A DNA stretch of 64,000 nucleotides from Saprospiraceae bacterium (GCA_019638455.1 JAHBTU010000001.1:635501-699500); one strand, 5' to 3'; shown: positions 41,229 through 50,708, numbered from the stretch's first letter. Made by a program: numbers and translations. The notes: generated by a model not told the origin, from the sequence alone.

Positions 41229-42113
41229 ATGACACACCAACCGACAACATTGCTAGTGTTTTTTCTTCTTGCCAACTTTTGCTGCGAAACTGCTTCGCCT
41301 CTTTTCACCCCCCAAGACTTCACCGCCGAAAACCTGTTCTCGGAAAACATCGAAGGCCCCGCGTTTGACAAAAAGGGCCAACTCTACGTCGTGAATTTTC
41401 AACGCGATGGCACGATTGGCAAGGTCCATGCCGACGGCTCTTGCGAGTTGTTCGTGCAGCTGCCTCAGGGAAGCATCGCCAACAGCATCCAGTTCAATAG
41501 CCGAGGCGAAATGCTGCTGGCAGATTTCCCGCAACACAACATTTTGAAAGTGGATATGCAGACCAAACAGGTCAGTGTGCTTTGCCACGACGAACGGTTC
41601 AACCAGCCCAACGATTTGTGCATCAATGCCAAAGACCAGATTTTTGCATCCGACCCGAAATGGGCAGATGGCACTGGGCAACTTTGGCACATCGGACCGA
41701 ACGGGCAGGCAACGTTGCTCGAATCGGGCATGGGCACGACCAATGGCATCGAACTCAGCCCCGACGAAAAATTCCTGTATGTGAACGAGAGCGTTCAGCG
41801 CAAGGTGTGGCGATACGAAGTGGATGCTGCTGGCAATGTGTCGAACAAAAGCCTGTTCATCGAATTTCCTGATTTTGGCCTTGATGGAATGAAATGCGAC
41901 AAGGCTGGCAATCTCTACATCGCACGATGGGGAAAGGGGGCCGTTGCGATAGTTTCGCCGGAAGGAGTGTTGCTGCGAGAAATTGGGTTGAAAGGCAAAA
42001 AATGCAGCAACCTCGTCTTCGGTGGCAAAGACGGACGCACGGTGTACGTCACCTTGCAGGATAGAAAAGGCATGGAGATGTTTCGCAGCGACACACCAGG
42101 AAAGCAGTATTAG
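41229..42113 (+). CDS. SMP-30/gluconolactonase family protein
   Basis: This 294-residue protein has a short N-terminal signal-like segment ending in FLLANFCCETAS; a cysteine at the end suggests a lipoprotein. The rest is a six-bladed SMP-30/NHL-like propeller: SENIEGPAFDKKGQLYVVNF, NSIQFNSRGEMLLADFPQHN, FNQPNDLCINAKDQIFASDP, TTNGIELSPDEKFLYVNESV, GLDGMKCDKAGNLYIARWGK and NLVFGGKDGRTVYVTLQD. Glu in EGPAF, Asn in QPNDL and Asp in LDGMK correspond to the metal ligands of the family. Known role: calcium-dependent lactone hydrolysis in sugar metabolism. The exact substrate is unknown. Confidence 0.92.
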   Translation: MTHQPTTLLVFFLLANFCCETASPLFTPQDFTAENLFSENIEGPAFDKKGQLYVVNFQRDGTIGKVHADGSCELFVQLPQGSIANSIQFNSRGEMLLADFPQHNILKVDMQTKQVSVLCHDERFNQPNDLCINAKDQIFASDPKWADGTGQLWHIGPNGQATLLESGMGTTNGIELSPDEKFLYVNESVQRKVWRYEVDAAGNVSNKSLFIEFPDFGLDGMKCDKAGNLYIARWGKGAVAIVSPEGVLLREIGLKGKKCSNLVFGGKDGRTVYVTLQDRKGMEMFRSDTPGKQY

Positions 42114-42168
42114 ACCTTGATTCGCTAGGCTCTGTACGGCGCGAAGTATAGGCCGCGATGCCAAGAGC

Positions 42169-42756
42169 CTATTCTGGCAGGCCGAATTCCGCGAAAAAGC
42201 GCCACAGGGCTGCCGCGTGGAGCGCCTGCGACACCTCACCGTTTTTCAACATTTCCAAGGCATCGTGGGGCGAAAGGAGCCGCACCGCTATGTCTTCCGT
42301 GTCGTCCAATTGTTGATTGTTCAGTCGCCGCACACCAGTCGCCAGAAAAATGTGGCAGTTGTTCGTGTGGGTCGCTGGGTTGGGCGACAGCGTCACCCAG
42401 TGCTGCCATTCTCCTCCCCCATAGCCTGTCTCCTCCAACAATTCGCGCTGAGCGCCAAGCAAATGCGGTTCGCCGGGGTCTGCCACGCCGCCGGGCAACT
42501 CGTAGTGAATGCCCTCGTTGCCGTGACGGTATTGGCGCACCAACACAAATTGATGGTCGTCGGTCAGTGCCAGCGCATTGACCCAATCTGGATATTCAAA
42601 CACGAAATAATCATGGATAAGGGTGCCGTTGGGCAATTGCACCGTGTCTTCTCGCAGCGTCATGTAAGGTTGGCGGTCGAGCACATAACGGCGAGCGAGC
42701 ACCTGCCAGGGTTGTGGGTCTTTCACGGAAGATGGTTGTTTTTCTTTGCTTCCCAT
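42169..42756 (-). CDS. NUDIX hydrolase, ADP-ribose pyrophosphatase-like
   Basis: The start is placed at MGSKEKQPS (42756); a longer frame begins at 42828 but reaches back towards the next promoter. The 195-residue protein contains the Nudix box GGVADPGEPHLLGAQRELLE followed by ETGYGG, fitting GX5EX7REUXEEXGU with a short insertion. Upstream VLVRQYRHGNEGIHYELPGG is typical of ADP-ribose and nucleotide-sugar pyrophosphatases. Known role: housecleaning hydrolysis of nucleoside diphosphate derivatives with magnesium. Cytoplasmic. Confidence 0.92.
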   Translation of the reverse strand: MGSKEKQPSSVKDPQPWQVLARRYVLDRQPYMTLREDTVQLPNGTLIHDYFVFEYPDWVNALALTDDHQFVLVRQYRHGNEGIHYELPGGVADPGEPHLLGAQRELLEETGYGGGEWQHWVTLSPNPATHTNNCHIFLATGVRRLNNQQLDDTEDIAVRLLSPHDALEMLKNGEVSQALHAAALWRFFAEFGLPE

Positions 42757-42851
42757 GCACAAAAATCGCGTTCGGGAAGAATGTGATGAATTGCTGTATT
42801 TTGGCCGCTCAAACAGCCGCATTTTCAAAACAATGTAAAAAAAGAGCCTTT

Positions 42852-44162
42852 ATGAGAAATCTCGCGTTGCATTGGAAAATCATTATTGGCATGGTGCTGG
42901 GGGTTGCCTTCGGCGCAGTGGCCGCTTGGGCAGGTTGGAACGACTTCGTCCGAGACTGGATAAAACCGTTCGGCAATGTCTTTCTCAATCTGCTGAAGCT
43001 CATTGCGGTGCCGCTCATCATCGGCTCGCTCATCAAGGGCGTGACCGATTTGAAAGATATTTCCAAACTTTCCTCCATGGGAGCGCGAACGTTGGGCATA
43101 TACATCGCCACCACAGCCATTGCGGTGTCCATCGGGCTAATCGCGGTCAATATCACGCAGCCGGGTCATTTTGTCAGCAAAGAAACGCAAGAACGTTTGA
43201 ACAGCACCTACGCAAGTGCCGCTACCGCCAAGATTTCCGATGCCGAGAAGGAAAAAAGCAAATCCCCTTTGCAGCCTTTGGTGGATATGGTGCCGGAAAA
43301 CGTGTTCGGGGCTGCATCGTCGAACGGCAATATGTTGCAGGTGATATTCTTTGTCATCTTCTTCGGCATTGGCCTGATACTCATACCCGAAGAAAGTGCG
43401 CGGCCGGTCGTCGCGTTTTTTAGCGGCCTGAACGACGTGGTGATGAAAATGGTGGACCTCATCATGCTGGCTGCTCCGTTTGGCGTGTTTGCGTTGTTGG
43501 CTGCCCTAATAGTGGAATCTCCCACACCCGATATTTTCGTGGCTTTGTTGGGATACATGGGGACGGTGGTGGCAGGGTTGGTATTTATGGTATTGGTGTT
43601 TTACCCGACGCTGGTGCGCATTTTTGCCAAAAAGAGTCCGGGGTTTTTCCTCAAAGGCTTTGCGCCAGCGCAGTTGCTGGCGTTCTCCACCAGTTCCAGC
43701 GCGGCCACCTTGCCTGTAAGCATGGAGCGCGTGAAAGAGCATCTTGGCGTGCATGAAGATGTGGCCAGTTTTGTGATGCCCATCGGGGCGACGGTCAATA
43801 TGGACGGCACGGCGCTTTATCAGGCGGTGGCGGCGGTTTTCATCGCCCAAGCTTACGGTATGGATTTGTCGCTAGGTGCCCAACTTGGCATCATCCTGAC
43901 GGCTACCTTGGCATCCATCGGTTCGGCGGCAGTGCCGGGCGCAGGCATGGTGATGTTGGTCATTGTGTTGTCTCAGGCAGGCATCCCGGAGGCGGGGTTG
44001 GCGCTCATTCTCGCGGTGGATAGGCCTTTGGATATGTGCCGCACGGTAGCAAACGTGACGAGCGATGCTACTGCCTCCATGATAGTGGCCAGCAGTTTGG
44101 GCAAGCTGGGAGAGCCGAAGCCGGAAAACTGGGGTGATTCTTACAGGGCTGGTGAGGTTTAA
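42852..44162 (+). CDS. Dicarboxylate/amino acid:cation symporter (DAACS/GltP family)
   Basis: The start is set at MRNLALHWK (42852). The 436-residue protein has eight transmembrane helices and two hairpins. Diagnostic motifs are FSTSSSAATLPVSMERVKEH (serine-rich hairpin HP1), SFVMPIGATVNMDGTALYQA (NMDGT sodium-binding motif), ASIGSAAVPGAGMVML (HP2) and LAVDRPLDMCRTVANVTSDA. The Asp/Arg pair DMCRT is consistent with transport of acidic amino acids or C4-dicarboxylates with sodium or protons. Inner membrane. The next gene is a second transporter on the same strand, 33 bp away. Confidence 0.94.
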   Translation: MRNLALHWKIIIGMVLGVAFGAVAAWAGWNDFVRDWIKPFGNVFLNLLKLIAVPLIIGSLIKGVTDLKDISKLSSMGARTLGIYIATTAIAVSIGLIAVNITQPGHFVSKETQERLNSTYASAATAKISDAEKEKSKSPLQPLVDMVPENVFGAASSNGNMLQVIFFVIFFGIGLILIPEESARPVVAFFSGLNDVVMKMVDLIMLAAPFGVFALLAALIVESPTPDIFVALLGYMGTVVAGLVFMVLVFYPTLVRIFAKKSPGFFLKGFAPAQLLAFSTSSSAATLPVSMERVKEHLGVHEDVASFVMPIGATVNMDGTALYQAVAAVFIAQAYGMDLSLGAQLGIILTATLASIGSAAVPGAGMVMLVIVLSQAGIPEAGLALILAVDRPLDMCRTVANVTSDATASMIVASSLGKLGEPKPENWGDSYRAGEV

Positions 44163-44195
44163 AGCATTATTCTGAAAGATTGGATAAACCAGTAT

Positions 44196-45446
44196 ATGCA
44201 AACCAAAAACTTCAATCAGGCTTCTTCTGATAAAATCCTCAACGCCGCCGTCATCGTCGCCGCGCTTGGTTACTTTGTGGACATCTACGATCTGCTCTTG
44301 TTTGGCTTTGTGCGCATCAAAAGTCTGACAGACTTGGGATTCGCAGGCCAAGAACTGACCGACCACGGTCTTTCGCTTCAAAACTGGCAAATGGGCGGCA
44401 TGCTCATCGGCGGCATTCTTTGGGGCGTGTTGGGCGACAAATTGGGGAGGGTGCGCGTGCTGTATTTTTCCATTGCTCTCTACTCTATCGCCAACCTACT
44501 CAACGGCTTTGTCACGGGGTATGGCGACTATTCATTTTATCGCCTCATCGCGGGCATTGGCTTGGCCGGAGAGTTGGGTGCGGGCATCACGTTGGTGGCA
44601 GAAGTGTTGCCCAAGGAAAAACGCGGCATTGGCACAATGGTGGTGGCAAGCATTGGTCTTTCAGGGGCGTTGTTGGCTTGGGTCATTGAGTATTTTTTCC
44701 CGTGGCGCGTATGCTACTTTATCGGCGGTGGGTTGGGTGTATTGTTGCTCATCGTGCGCATCAGCGTGTCCGAGTCGGGCATTTTCCGCAATTTACAGAC
44801 ACAGACGCATATTAGCAGAGGCAATTTTTTTGCGCTGTTCAACAACTGGGACCGCTTCACGCGCTTTCTGCGCTGCATTTTCATTGGCACCACTACTTGG
44901 TTTGTGGTGGGTATTTTAGTCATGTTGGCACCGGAGTTTGGGAAAGCCAAAGGGCTGGAAGGCATCTCTGCCCCCAACGCCATTGCCATCTGTTATTCCG
45001 GTCTTATCTTGGGTGATTTGGTGTCAGGCGCACTCAGCCAGTTGCTCCGAAGCCGGGTCAAGGTGATGGCCATATTTCTTGCGTTGGATGCCATCGCTAT
45101 CGCGGTTTACTTGACATTGCCGTTCAGTAGCCCGTTCATGTTTTATGCCAGCCATTTTCTGCTGGGGTTCTCGGTCGGTTTTTGGGTCATTTTTGTCACC
45201 ATTGGCGCGGAGCAGTTTGGCACAAACCTTCGCTCTACGGTCGCCACCTCGGTCCCTAATTTTGCCAGAGGAATGCAAGTGCCCATCAATGAATCTTTCA
45301 AATACCTGAAAAGTGCGGCAGTGACGGGGAGTGTAATCACGGCGGGCTACATCGTGGGAGCGGCTTGTCTGGGCATTGCATTCATCGCTTTGTGGGGCAT
45401 GAAGGAAACCTTTAGCAAGGACTTGGACTATGTGGAGGAAATTTGA
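44196..45446 (+). CDS. MFS transporter (metabolite:H+ symporter-like)
   Basis: This 416-residue protein has twelve predicted helices. It has the MFS loop motif between helices 2 and 3, GVLGDKLGRVRVLYFS, and a related acidic/basic pair after helix 4 (EVLPKEKRGIGTMVVAS). The start VIVAALGYFVDIYDLLLFGF is typical of the aromatic acid or dicarboxylate:H+ symporter branch. It ends at 45446, two bases from the stop of a converging acetyltransferase gene. The substrate is not predictable; proximity to the DAACS symporter suggests organic acid uptake. Confidence 0.9.
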   Translation: MQTKNFNQASSDKILNAAVIVAALGYFVDIYDLLLFGFVRIKSLTDLGFAGQELTDHGLSLQNWQMGGMLIGGILWGVLGDKLGRVRVLYFSIALYSIANLLNGFVTGYGDYSFYRLIAGIGLAGELGAGITLVAEVLPKEKRGIGTMVVASIGLSGALLAWVIEYFFPWRVCYFIGGGLGVLLLIVRISVSESGIFRNLQTQTHISRGNFFALFNNWDRFTRFLRCIFIGTTTWFVVGILVMLAPEFGKAKGLEGISAPNAIAICYSGLILGDLVSGALSQLLRSRVKVMAIFLALDAIAIAVYLTLPFSSPFMFYASHFLLGFSVGFWVIFVTIGAEQFGTNLRSTVATSVPNFARGMQVPINESFKYLKSAAVTGSVITAGYIVGAACLGIAFIALWGMKETFSKDLDYVEEI

Positions 45447-45447
45447 A

Positions 45448-45984
45448 TCAGTCTTTGACTTTGGCCAATAGAATCGCGTCCATGTACTGCTCGCCTTTCT
45501 TTGCGAATTTTCGGGCAAAGCCCTCGCGCTGAAACCCCGTTTTTTCCAACAATCTCGCAGAAGCGGGATTGTGCGCAAACACCCATGCCTCTATGCGCAC
45601 CAAGGGTCGAGTTTGGAACATATACGCGGTCATCTCGGCTACCACCGCTGTCATGATGCCTTGCCCCCGAAAAGGCTCGGCCAACCAATAGCCGATTTCA
45701 TCCCGATGTCCTTCTATGCCCGTGTGCACGAAAGTGCCAATGCCGCCTATCAGCCCTGCCTCTCGATGGCGAATGGCCCAGTTGGTCAGCTGTCCATATT
45801 TTTCGAGATTGACTCGTGTTTTTTCGAGCCATTCGCCCGCGTCGAGCTCCGTGTAAGGGTTGGGAATGGTCAGCGTGTTTTGGAACACCACAGGGTCGTT
45901 CAGGTAGCGCACCAAATTGGGTTTGTCTTCTTCCCTGAACTCTGTGAGCGAGACCCAATCGCTGACAACGATTTTTTCTTTCAT
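45448..45984 (-). CDS. RimJ/RimL-type GNAT acetyltransferase
   Basis: The preferred start is MKEKIVVSD (45984), two codons after an upstream ATG. The 178-residue protein has the RimJ/RimL layout: SLTEFREEDKPNLVRYLNDP, NTLTIPNPYTELDAGEWLEK, WAIRHREAGLIGGIGTFVHT, then the CoA site EIGYWLAEPFRGQGIMTAVV and RIEAWVFAHNPASARLLEKT and GFQREG. It probably acetylates the N-terminus of a protein or a small amine. The 260-bp gap to the next gene (45990-46250) holds no feature I can support. Confidence 0.92.
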   Translation of the reverse strand: MKEKIVVSDWVSLTEFREEDKPNLVRYLNDPVVFQNTLTIPNPYTELDAGEWLEKTRVNLEKYGQLTNWAIRHREAGLIGGIGTFVHTGIEGHRDEIGYWLAEPFRGQGIMTAVVAEMTAYMFQTRPLVRIEAWVFAHNPASARLLEKTGFQREGFARKFAKKGEQYMDAILLAKVKD

Positions 45985-46250
45985 GTGCAAAATTTATCCC
46001 TTGATTCGCTATGATTTGTCGGATGCTCATGATTGTTCTCCTTGATTTTGAGCAGATTGCGTTTTTAGCCATGCTCAAAACCTGGGGGCGAAGTATAATT
46101 GGGTTTTGGTGCTATCGAGTGCGGGTTTTCCAAACTTTTAGGTAGTGACTTGGAATTACGGCCTGAACGAAAATCAGCGAGCATTTTTTGCAAACCGTTT
46201 TCCCATGCGTATAGTTTCAGCAACGAGGCCAAGGCACTCGCCTTAACTGC

Positions 46251-47315
46251 CTACTCTTTGTAAATGGCCACGCCACGCGCTCCCGGCTTGGCAAATCCTC
46301 GGTACATCCCCTCGGAGTTGAACGGCATAGCAATGTTTCCATCCTTGTCCACCGCGATGAGTCCGCCCTCGCCGCCTTTTTCCACCAGTTTTTTATTGAC
46401 CACAAAATCGGCGGCTTCAGCCAGCGCAAGTCCTTTGTAGGCCATGAGCGCCCACACGTCGTGCGCCACGGCATATCGAATGAAAAACTCGCCATGCCCC
46501 GTGCAAGAAACCGCGCAGGCATCGTCGGAGGCGTAAGTGCCAGCACCAATCACGGGCGCATCGCCTATGCGGTTCCAGCGTTTGTTGGTCATGCCGCCCG
46601 TGCTGGTGCCTGCGGCGAGGTGACCGTTTTTGTCGAGCGCGACGCATCCGACAGTGCCGAATTTTTCATCGGCAGTTGGTTCGGACGGGCGATGCTGCGA
46701 AAGTTTGAGGTGTCCTTGTTTGCCGGTTTTCTCTTTTTCTTCCCTCAAAAGTTTTTGCAAGACCTCCCACCGCTCTTCCGTGTAAAACCACGCTGGGTCA
46801 ACGAGTTCGAGGCTGCGTTCGGCGGCAAATTGTTCCGCGCCGCGCCCGCTGAGAAAAACGTGAGGCGATTGCTCCATGACCGCACGCGCCAATCGAATGG
46901 GGTTTTTGACCGTCGTCACCCCTCCGATGGCTCCTGCGTTTTGTGTGGCGCCATCCATGATGCTTGCATCCAACTCGTTTTTCCCATCGTGCGTGAAAAC
47001 GGCACCGCGACCCGCATTGAACAGTGGGCTGTTTTCCAAAAAAACGATGGTTTGCTCCACCGCGTCGAGTGCCGAGCCTCCGTTCCGCAGTATGTTTTCC
47101 CCGATGTTAAGTGCTGAATCGAGTGCCGCACGATATTCCACCTCTTTTTCGGGCGACATGGCTGCGCGCCTGAGCGCACCTGCTCCGCCGTGTATGGCAA
47201 GTGCGTATTCGGGACGATTGGCTGTCGGCTGTTGGTTTTCAACGTCTTGCATTTTGTTTTTACAACTGATGATGAACAGGGCTGTGATAGCCACCGAAAA
47301 GGCAATTTTTTTCAT
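46251..47315 (-). CDS. Isoaspartyl peptidase/L-asparaginase (N-terminal nucleophile hydrolase), lipoprotein
   Basis: The start MKKIAFSVA (47315) opens a lipoprotein signal ending LFIISC; a 43-codon upstream extension is unlikely. The 354-residue precursor has ALAIHGGAGALRRAAM, SALDAVEQTIVFLENSPLFN, NELDASIMDG and the processing site GTVGCVALDKNGHLAAGTST, where Thr of GTVG becomes the nucleophile after self-cleavage. GGMTNKRWNRIGDAPVIGAG follows. Known role: hydrolysis of isoaspartyl dipeptides and asparagine. Export as a lipoprotein indicates a periplasmic or outer-membrane place of action. Divergent from proC. Confidence 0.94.
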   Translation of the reverse strand: MKKIAFSVAITALFIISCKNKMQDVENQQPTANRPEYALAIHGGAGALRRAAMSPEKEVEYRAALDSALNIGENILRNGGSALDAVEQTIVFLENSPLFNAGRGAVFTHDGKNELDASIMDGATQNAGAIGGVTTVKNPIRLARAVMEQSPHVFLSGRGAEQFAAERSLELVDPAWFYTEERWEVLQKLLREEKEKTGKQGHLKLSQHRPSEPTADEKFGTVGCVALDKNGHLAAGTSTGGMTNKRWNRIGDAPVIGAGTYASDDACAVSCTGHGEFFIRYAVAHDVWALMAYKGLALAEAADFVVNKKLVEKGGEGGLIAVDKDGNIAMPFNSEGMYRGFAKPGARGVAIYKE

Positions 47316-47406
47316 AAGCCAGAAAGATTGAATTTTGCCCAAAATCGAACACTCACAAAAGTCATCAAAATCATCGCATCTGCGGACAAACATCTCGACA
47401 TAAAAA

Positions 47407-48207
47407 ATGAAAATCCTCATTCTTGGCGGCGGCAATATGGGCATGACTTACGCTCAAAGTTTTTTGCGCAGCCGCATCGTGACTGCCGACAACTTGACGG
47501 TGCTTTGCCGCACCTACGAAAAGGCCAACCAACTGAGCGAAACGCACGAAGGCCGCTTTTTCAGCGACCCTCGCCTTTGCGTCCCTGATGCCGACTTGCT
47601 CATTTTGGCCGTGAAACCGCAAGATTCCCCCAAACTTTTTGAGGAAATCGGCGACCTCACACAACCCGGGCAGGTTTACCTGAGCATCATGGCTGGTGTG
47701 CGCATCTCGACCATCAGGGAAGCGCTCCGCGCCGATAAAATCATTCGCGCCATGCCCAACCTGCCTGCACAAATCGGCGCAGGCGCGACGGCTTTCACCT
47801 CCACCGACGCAGTGACGCGCATCGAGTTGGTGATGGTGCAAAATCTGCTCAGCACCACCGGGAAGACCATCTATGTGGAACGGGAAGAAATGATTGATGC
47901 CTCCACGGCCATTTCGGGTTCTGGCCCGGCGTACATCTATTATTTCATGAACGCGCTGATGGAATCGGCCAGACAGATGGGGTTTTCGGATTCGGAGGCT
48001 GAGCTGTTGGTCAGTCAGACTTTTACGGGCGCGGTAGATTTGTACAACAAAACCGACTTGAGCTGTCAAGATTGGATAGCGAAAGTCGCCTCGAAAGGCG
48101 GCACGACGGAAGCAGCCTTGCGCGTGTGGGGCGATACGGGTTTGCACGAAGGCATCATGGCTGGTGCAAGGGCAGCATTTGAGCGGGCAAAGGAGTTGGG
48201 CAAGTGA
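47407..48207 (+). CDS. proC: Pyrroline-5-carboxylate reductase
   Basis: This 266-residue protein has an N-terminal Rossmann fold (MKILILGGGNMGMTYAQSF) and ADLLILAVKPQDSPKLFEEI. The C-terminal dimerisation domain has the family signature EEMIDASTAISGSGPAYIYY, with the DAS/SGSGPAY block and ESARQMGFSDSEAELLVSQT. It catalyses the last step of proline synthesis, reduction of 1-pyrroline-5-carboxylate with NAD(P)H, in the cytoplasm. Length is normal. It stands alone on the plus strand, divergent from the isoaspartyl peptidase gene. Confidence 0.96.
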   Translation: MKILILGGGNMGMTYAQSFLRSRIVTADNLTVLCRTYEKANQLSETHEGRFFSDPRLCVPDADLLILAVKPQDSPKLFEEIGDLTQPGQVYLSIMAGVRISTIREALRADKIIRAMPNLPAQIGAGATAFTSTDAVTRIELVMVQNLLSTTGKTIYVEREEMIDASTAISGSGPAYIYYFMNALMESARQMGFSDSEAELLVSQTFTGAVDLYNKTDLSCQDWIAKVASKGGTTEAALRVWGDTGLHEGIMAGARAAFERAKELGK

Positions 48208-48353
48208 GCGCTGCCTCAAACCATAAAGCGCGAGGCAATTAACACATTTTTGTACTTTTTTGAGTTTATTCAAATTTTCTTTTGGCAATTTCAGATTGCT
48301 CCCCTACTTTCGGGACGAACTTGAACCGTTTCACAAATAAATTTTCACGGCCT

Positions 48354-48782
48354 ATGATGAACGAACCTATACGCCAACACATGACGACCAACGTCATCAC
48401 CCTCAAACCAGACAGTACGCTCGGGGAAGCACGCGATATTCTGCTAAAAAAACGCATCCATCACATTCCCATCGTGGAAAACAAGATGCTGGTAGGCATG
48501 GTGACATCATGGGATTTGTTCAAACTCGGCAAAGCAGCCGACGACTACCAGTCCATGAAGGTCAGCGAAATCATGACGACCAAAATTGCCACGCTGGAAC
48601 CCGACCAGCATCTCGGCGCGGTGGCTGACGTGCTCACTCGCCACCTTTTTCATGCGGTGCCGATTGTGAATGACAAACGCGAACTGCTTGGCATCGTGAC
48701 CTCCACCGACATCATCCGCTACGAACACTCGAAGGAATATCCAGAGAATCTGGATAAGTTCGTGCATGAGAACATGGTGTGA
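48354..48782 (+). CDS. CBS-domain pair protein
   Basis: The start is taken at the ATG at 48354 (MMNEPIRQH); a second ATG follows directly. The 142-residue protein consists of two CBS motifs: IRQHMTTNVITLKPDSTLGE ... HHIPIVENKMLVGMVTSWDL, and VSEIMTTKIATLEPDQHLGA ... FHAVPIVNDKRELLGIVTST. Such stand-alone Bateman modules bind adenine nucleotides and regulate partners. The partner is unknown. A strong terminator follows at 48821-48896. Confidence 0.92.
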   Translation: MMNEPIRQHMTTNVITLKPDSTLGEARDILLKKRIHHIPIVENKMLVGMVTSWDLFKLGKAADDYQSMKVSEIMTTKIATLEPDQHLGAVADVLTRHLFHAVPIVNDKRELLGIVTSTDIIRYEHSKEYPENLDKFVHENMV

Positions 48783-48820
48783 CGAGCGATTGATTGGCAT
48801 CGGCCCCCGTCTCCATGAGG

Positions 48821-48896
48821 CTGCGCCACAAGCCCGGTTCAGGATGGCCTGAATTTCATGCCACCGGGAACCGGGCTTTGTGCCGCAGCCTTTTTG
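48821..48896. terminator. Rho-independent terminator
   Basis: A long stem CTGCG-CACAAGCCCGGTTC with GAACCGGGCTTTGTG-CGCAG, followed by CCTTTTTG. It follows the CBS gene. Confidence 0.85.
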
Positions 48897-49010
48897 TTTG
48901 AGTGACTTTTCCTTGTCGTATCGCAGTGTTTGAACAATATGACCATGTGCTGGTTATGAGGGCCAAAAACAAACACTCACCCCGACATTTCGGGAACAAC
49001 ACCTTGTTTC

Positions 49011-49484
49011 ATGGCCGTTTATTCGTTGAAGCGCGTTCAGCGCCTCCCCATCTCGTTGGACGAAGCATGGGATTTTTTCTCCTCTCCACTGAATTTGAAG
49101 GAAATAACGCCCCCCTACATGGGCTTTCACGTCACGTCCGACCCAGCCTTTTTGGAAAAAATGTATGCCGGGCAAATCATTACTTACACGGTGAAACCCT
49201 TGTTGGGCATCCCGCTTTTTTGGATGACCGAAATCACGCACGTCGAAGACAGAAAATTCTTTGTGGACGAGCAGCGCGTAGGCCCGTACTCCATCTGGCA
49301 CCATCAACATCATTTCAAATCCGTCCCGGGTGGGGTGGAAATGACGGACTTGGTGCATTACAAAATCCCTTTGGGCTTTTTGGGCGATTTTGCCAACTGG
49401 CTTTTCATTCGCCGCCAACTCAACGAGATTTTTGACTACCGGTGGAGAAAGTTAGAGGAGATGTTCGGAGCCAACGCCCCTTAA
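49011..49484 (+). CDS. SRPBCC (START/Bet v 1-like) family protein
   Basis: This 157-residue protein starts MAVYSLKRVQRLPISLDEAW and continues DFFSSPLNLKEITPPYMGFH, the typical opening of the SRPBCC family related to cyclase/dehydrase and the CDP-paratose-epimerase-linked group. VSWRG-like ends are replaced by DLVHYKIPLGFLGDFANWLF and RRQLNEIFDYRWRKLEEMFG. The fold makes a hydrophobic ligand pocket. The role is unknown. It converges on the superoxide dismutase gene with 18 bp between stop codons. Confidence 0.88.
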   Translation: MAVYSLKRVQRLPISLDEAWDFFSSPLNLKEITPPYMGFHVTSDPAFLEKMYAGQIITYTVKPLLGIPLFWMTEITHVEDRKFFVDEQRVGPYSIWHHQHHFKSVPGGVEMTDLVHYKIPLGFLGDFANWLFIRRQLNEIFDYRWRKLEEMFGANAP

Positions 49485-49502
49485 TTCCGCGTGGGCACAT
49501 TC

Positions 49503-50285
49503 TTATCCGAACAATGCCTTTTCATATCGCAGCCCTACCTCTTTCCAATTGATGAGGTTCCAGAAGGCCGTCACATAGTCGGGTCTCTTGTTTTGATACT
49601 TGAGATAGTAGGCGTGTTCCCACACATCGAGGCCAAGAATGGGGGTGCCTGTTTGTTTCACGATGGTGAGCATCAATGGGTTGTCCTGATTGGGTGTCGT
49701 GCTGATGAACAGGCCTTTGTCTTTTCCCACACACAGCCAAGCCCAACCAGAGCCGAACACGCTTTTGGCCGCGTTGCCAAATTCTTCCTGAAATTTTTCA
49801 AACGAGCCGAATTGACTATTGATGGCGGTGGCCAATTGCCCAAAAGGAAGGCCTCCGCCTCCGTTGGATGGAGGGGCCATGATTTGCCAGAAAAATGTGT
49901 GGTTCCAGTGGCCGCCCGCGTTGTTGCGAATTTTTTTGTCCTCGTCACTGGTGGTAATGCGCGTCACGATATCTTCCAACTCGTATTCAGCATACACGGT
50001 GTTCTTGACGGCCTCGTTGAGGTTGGAGACGTAGGCGTTGTGATGGCGGCCATGATGGATTTCCATCGTCATTTTGTCAATGTGGGGCTCCAGCGCAGCG
50101 ACATCGTAGGGAAGTTTGGGCAATTCGAAGGGAGTGGTGCGCCGCATTTTGGGAGGCGGAATAACCGGGTAGCCTGTGGTGGCGCTTGGATTTTTTGACG
50201 AGCCTTTGCAAGCTTTTAGAATGGGGGCAGCCGCAGCGGCGATGCCAAGAACAAGGCTTGTTTTTAGAAAGGTTCTTTTTTCCAT
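49503..50285 (-). CDS. Exported Fe/Mn superoxide dismutase
   Basis: In this 260-residue protein residues 65-255 form a complete Fe/Mn SOD. Metal ligands are seen as His in EPHIDKMTMEIHHGRHHNAY, His in GGHWNHTFFWQIMAPPSNGG, and Asp and His in LDVWEHAYYLKYQNKRPDYV. Unusually for the family there is an N-terminal export signal, EKRTFLKTSLVLGIAAAAAP ending ILKAC, so the enzyme is probably a periplasmic lipoprotein or Tat-like exported protein. It has K-R rather than a twin arginine, so Sec/lipoprotein export is more likely. It converts superoxide to peroxide and oxygen. I avoid sodA/sodB because metal choice cannot be decided here. Confidence 0.94.
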   Translation of the reverse strand: MEKRTFLKTSLVLGIAAAAAPILKACKGSSKNPSATTGYPVIPPPKMRRTTPFELPKLPYDVAALEPHIDKMTMEIHHGRHHNAYVSNLNEAVKNTVYAEYELEDIVTRITTSDEDKKIRNNAGGHWNHTFFWQIMAPPSNGGGGLPFGQLATAINSQFGSFEKFQEEFGNAAKSVFGSGWAWLCVGKDKGLFISTTPNQDNPLMLTIVKQTGTPILGLDVWEHAYYLKYQNKRPDYVTAFWNLINWKEVGLRYEKALFG

Positions 50286-50346
50286 AGAAGTTGTGAATTT
50301 ACGAATGGTGAGTTGTGAGTTAGGTTCGGAATCGTCAAGGATGGGG

Positions 50347-50354
50347 CAAACTTA
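50347..50354 (-). promoter_or_regulatory. Possible -7 element of the superoxide dismutase gene
   Basis: It reads TAAGTTTG on the minus strand, about 60 bp before the start codon at 50285. No clear -33 box is seen. The rest of the gap 50286-50708 (423 bp) shows no gene I can support. Confidence 0.35.
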
Positions 50355-50708
50355 CACGATTGATGCTTGTTCAGTTCGACCGAGCCAAAAATAGGGCATT
50401 CCCGAAAATCAATGACACTTGTGGAGCGCCCGATTGGGCACTCAACAAAATATCCGGAGTTTCATTCGAAGATAGGTATGCGAATAATGGGTTGAAGCAA
50501 GGTGTTGAAAATGTGTGGTGATTTCAAATCATCGCCTGAACAAGAGATTGATGTCAAACGCCAAAACAGTCAACTTCTATACCTCGAACTGTCAAGTTTT
50601 GGGCGTGGCAATAAGCGCAATCTGCCCAAAACCATGAAGAGCAACCATGGTGAACTGGCGAATCATAGCGAATCAACGTATAGTTTGCATGAATGCCAAA
50701 CGCGGTCA

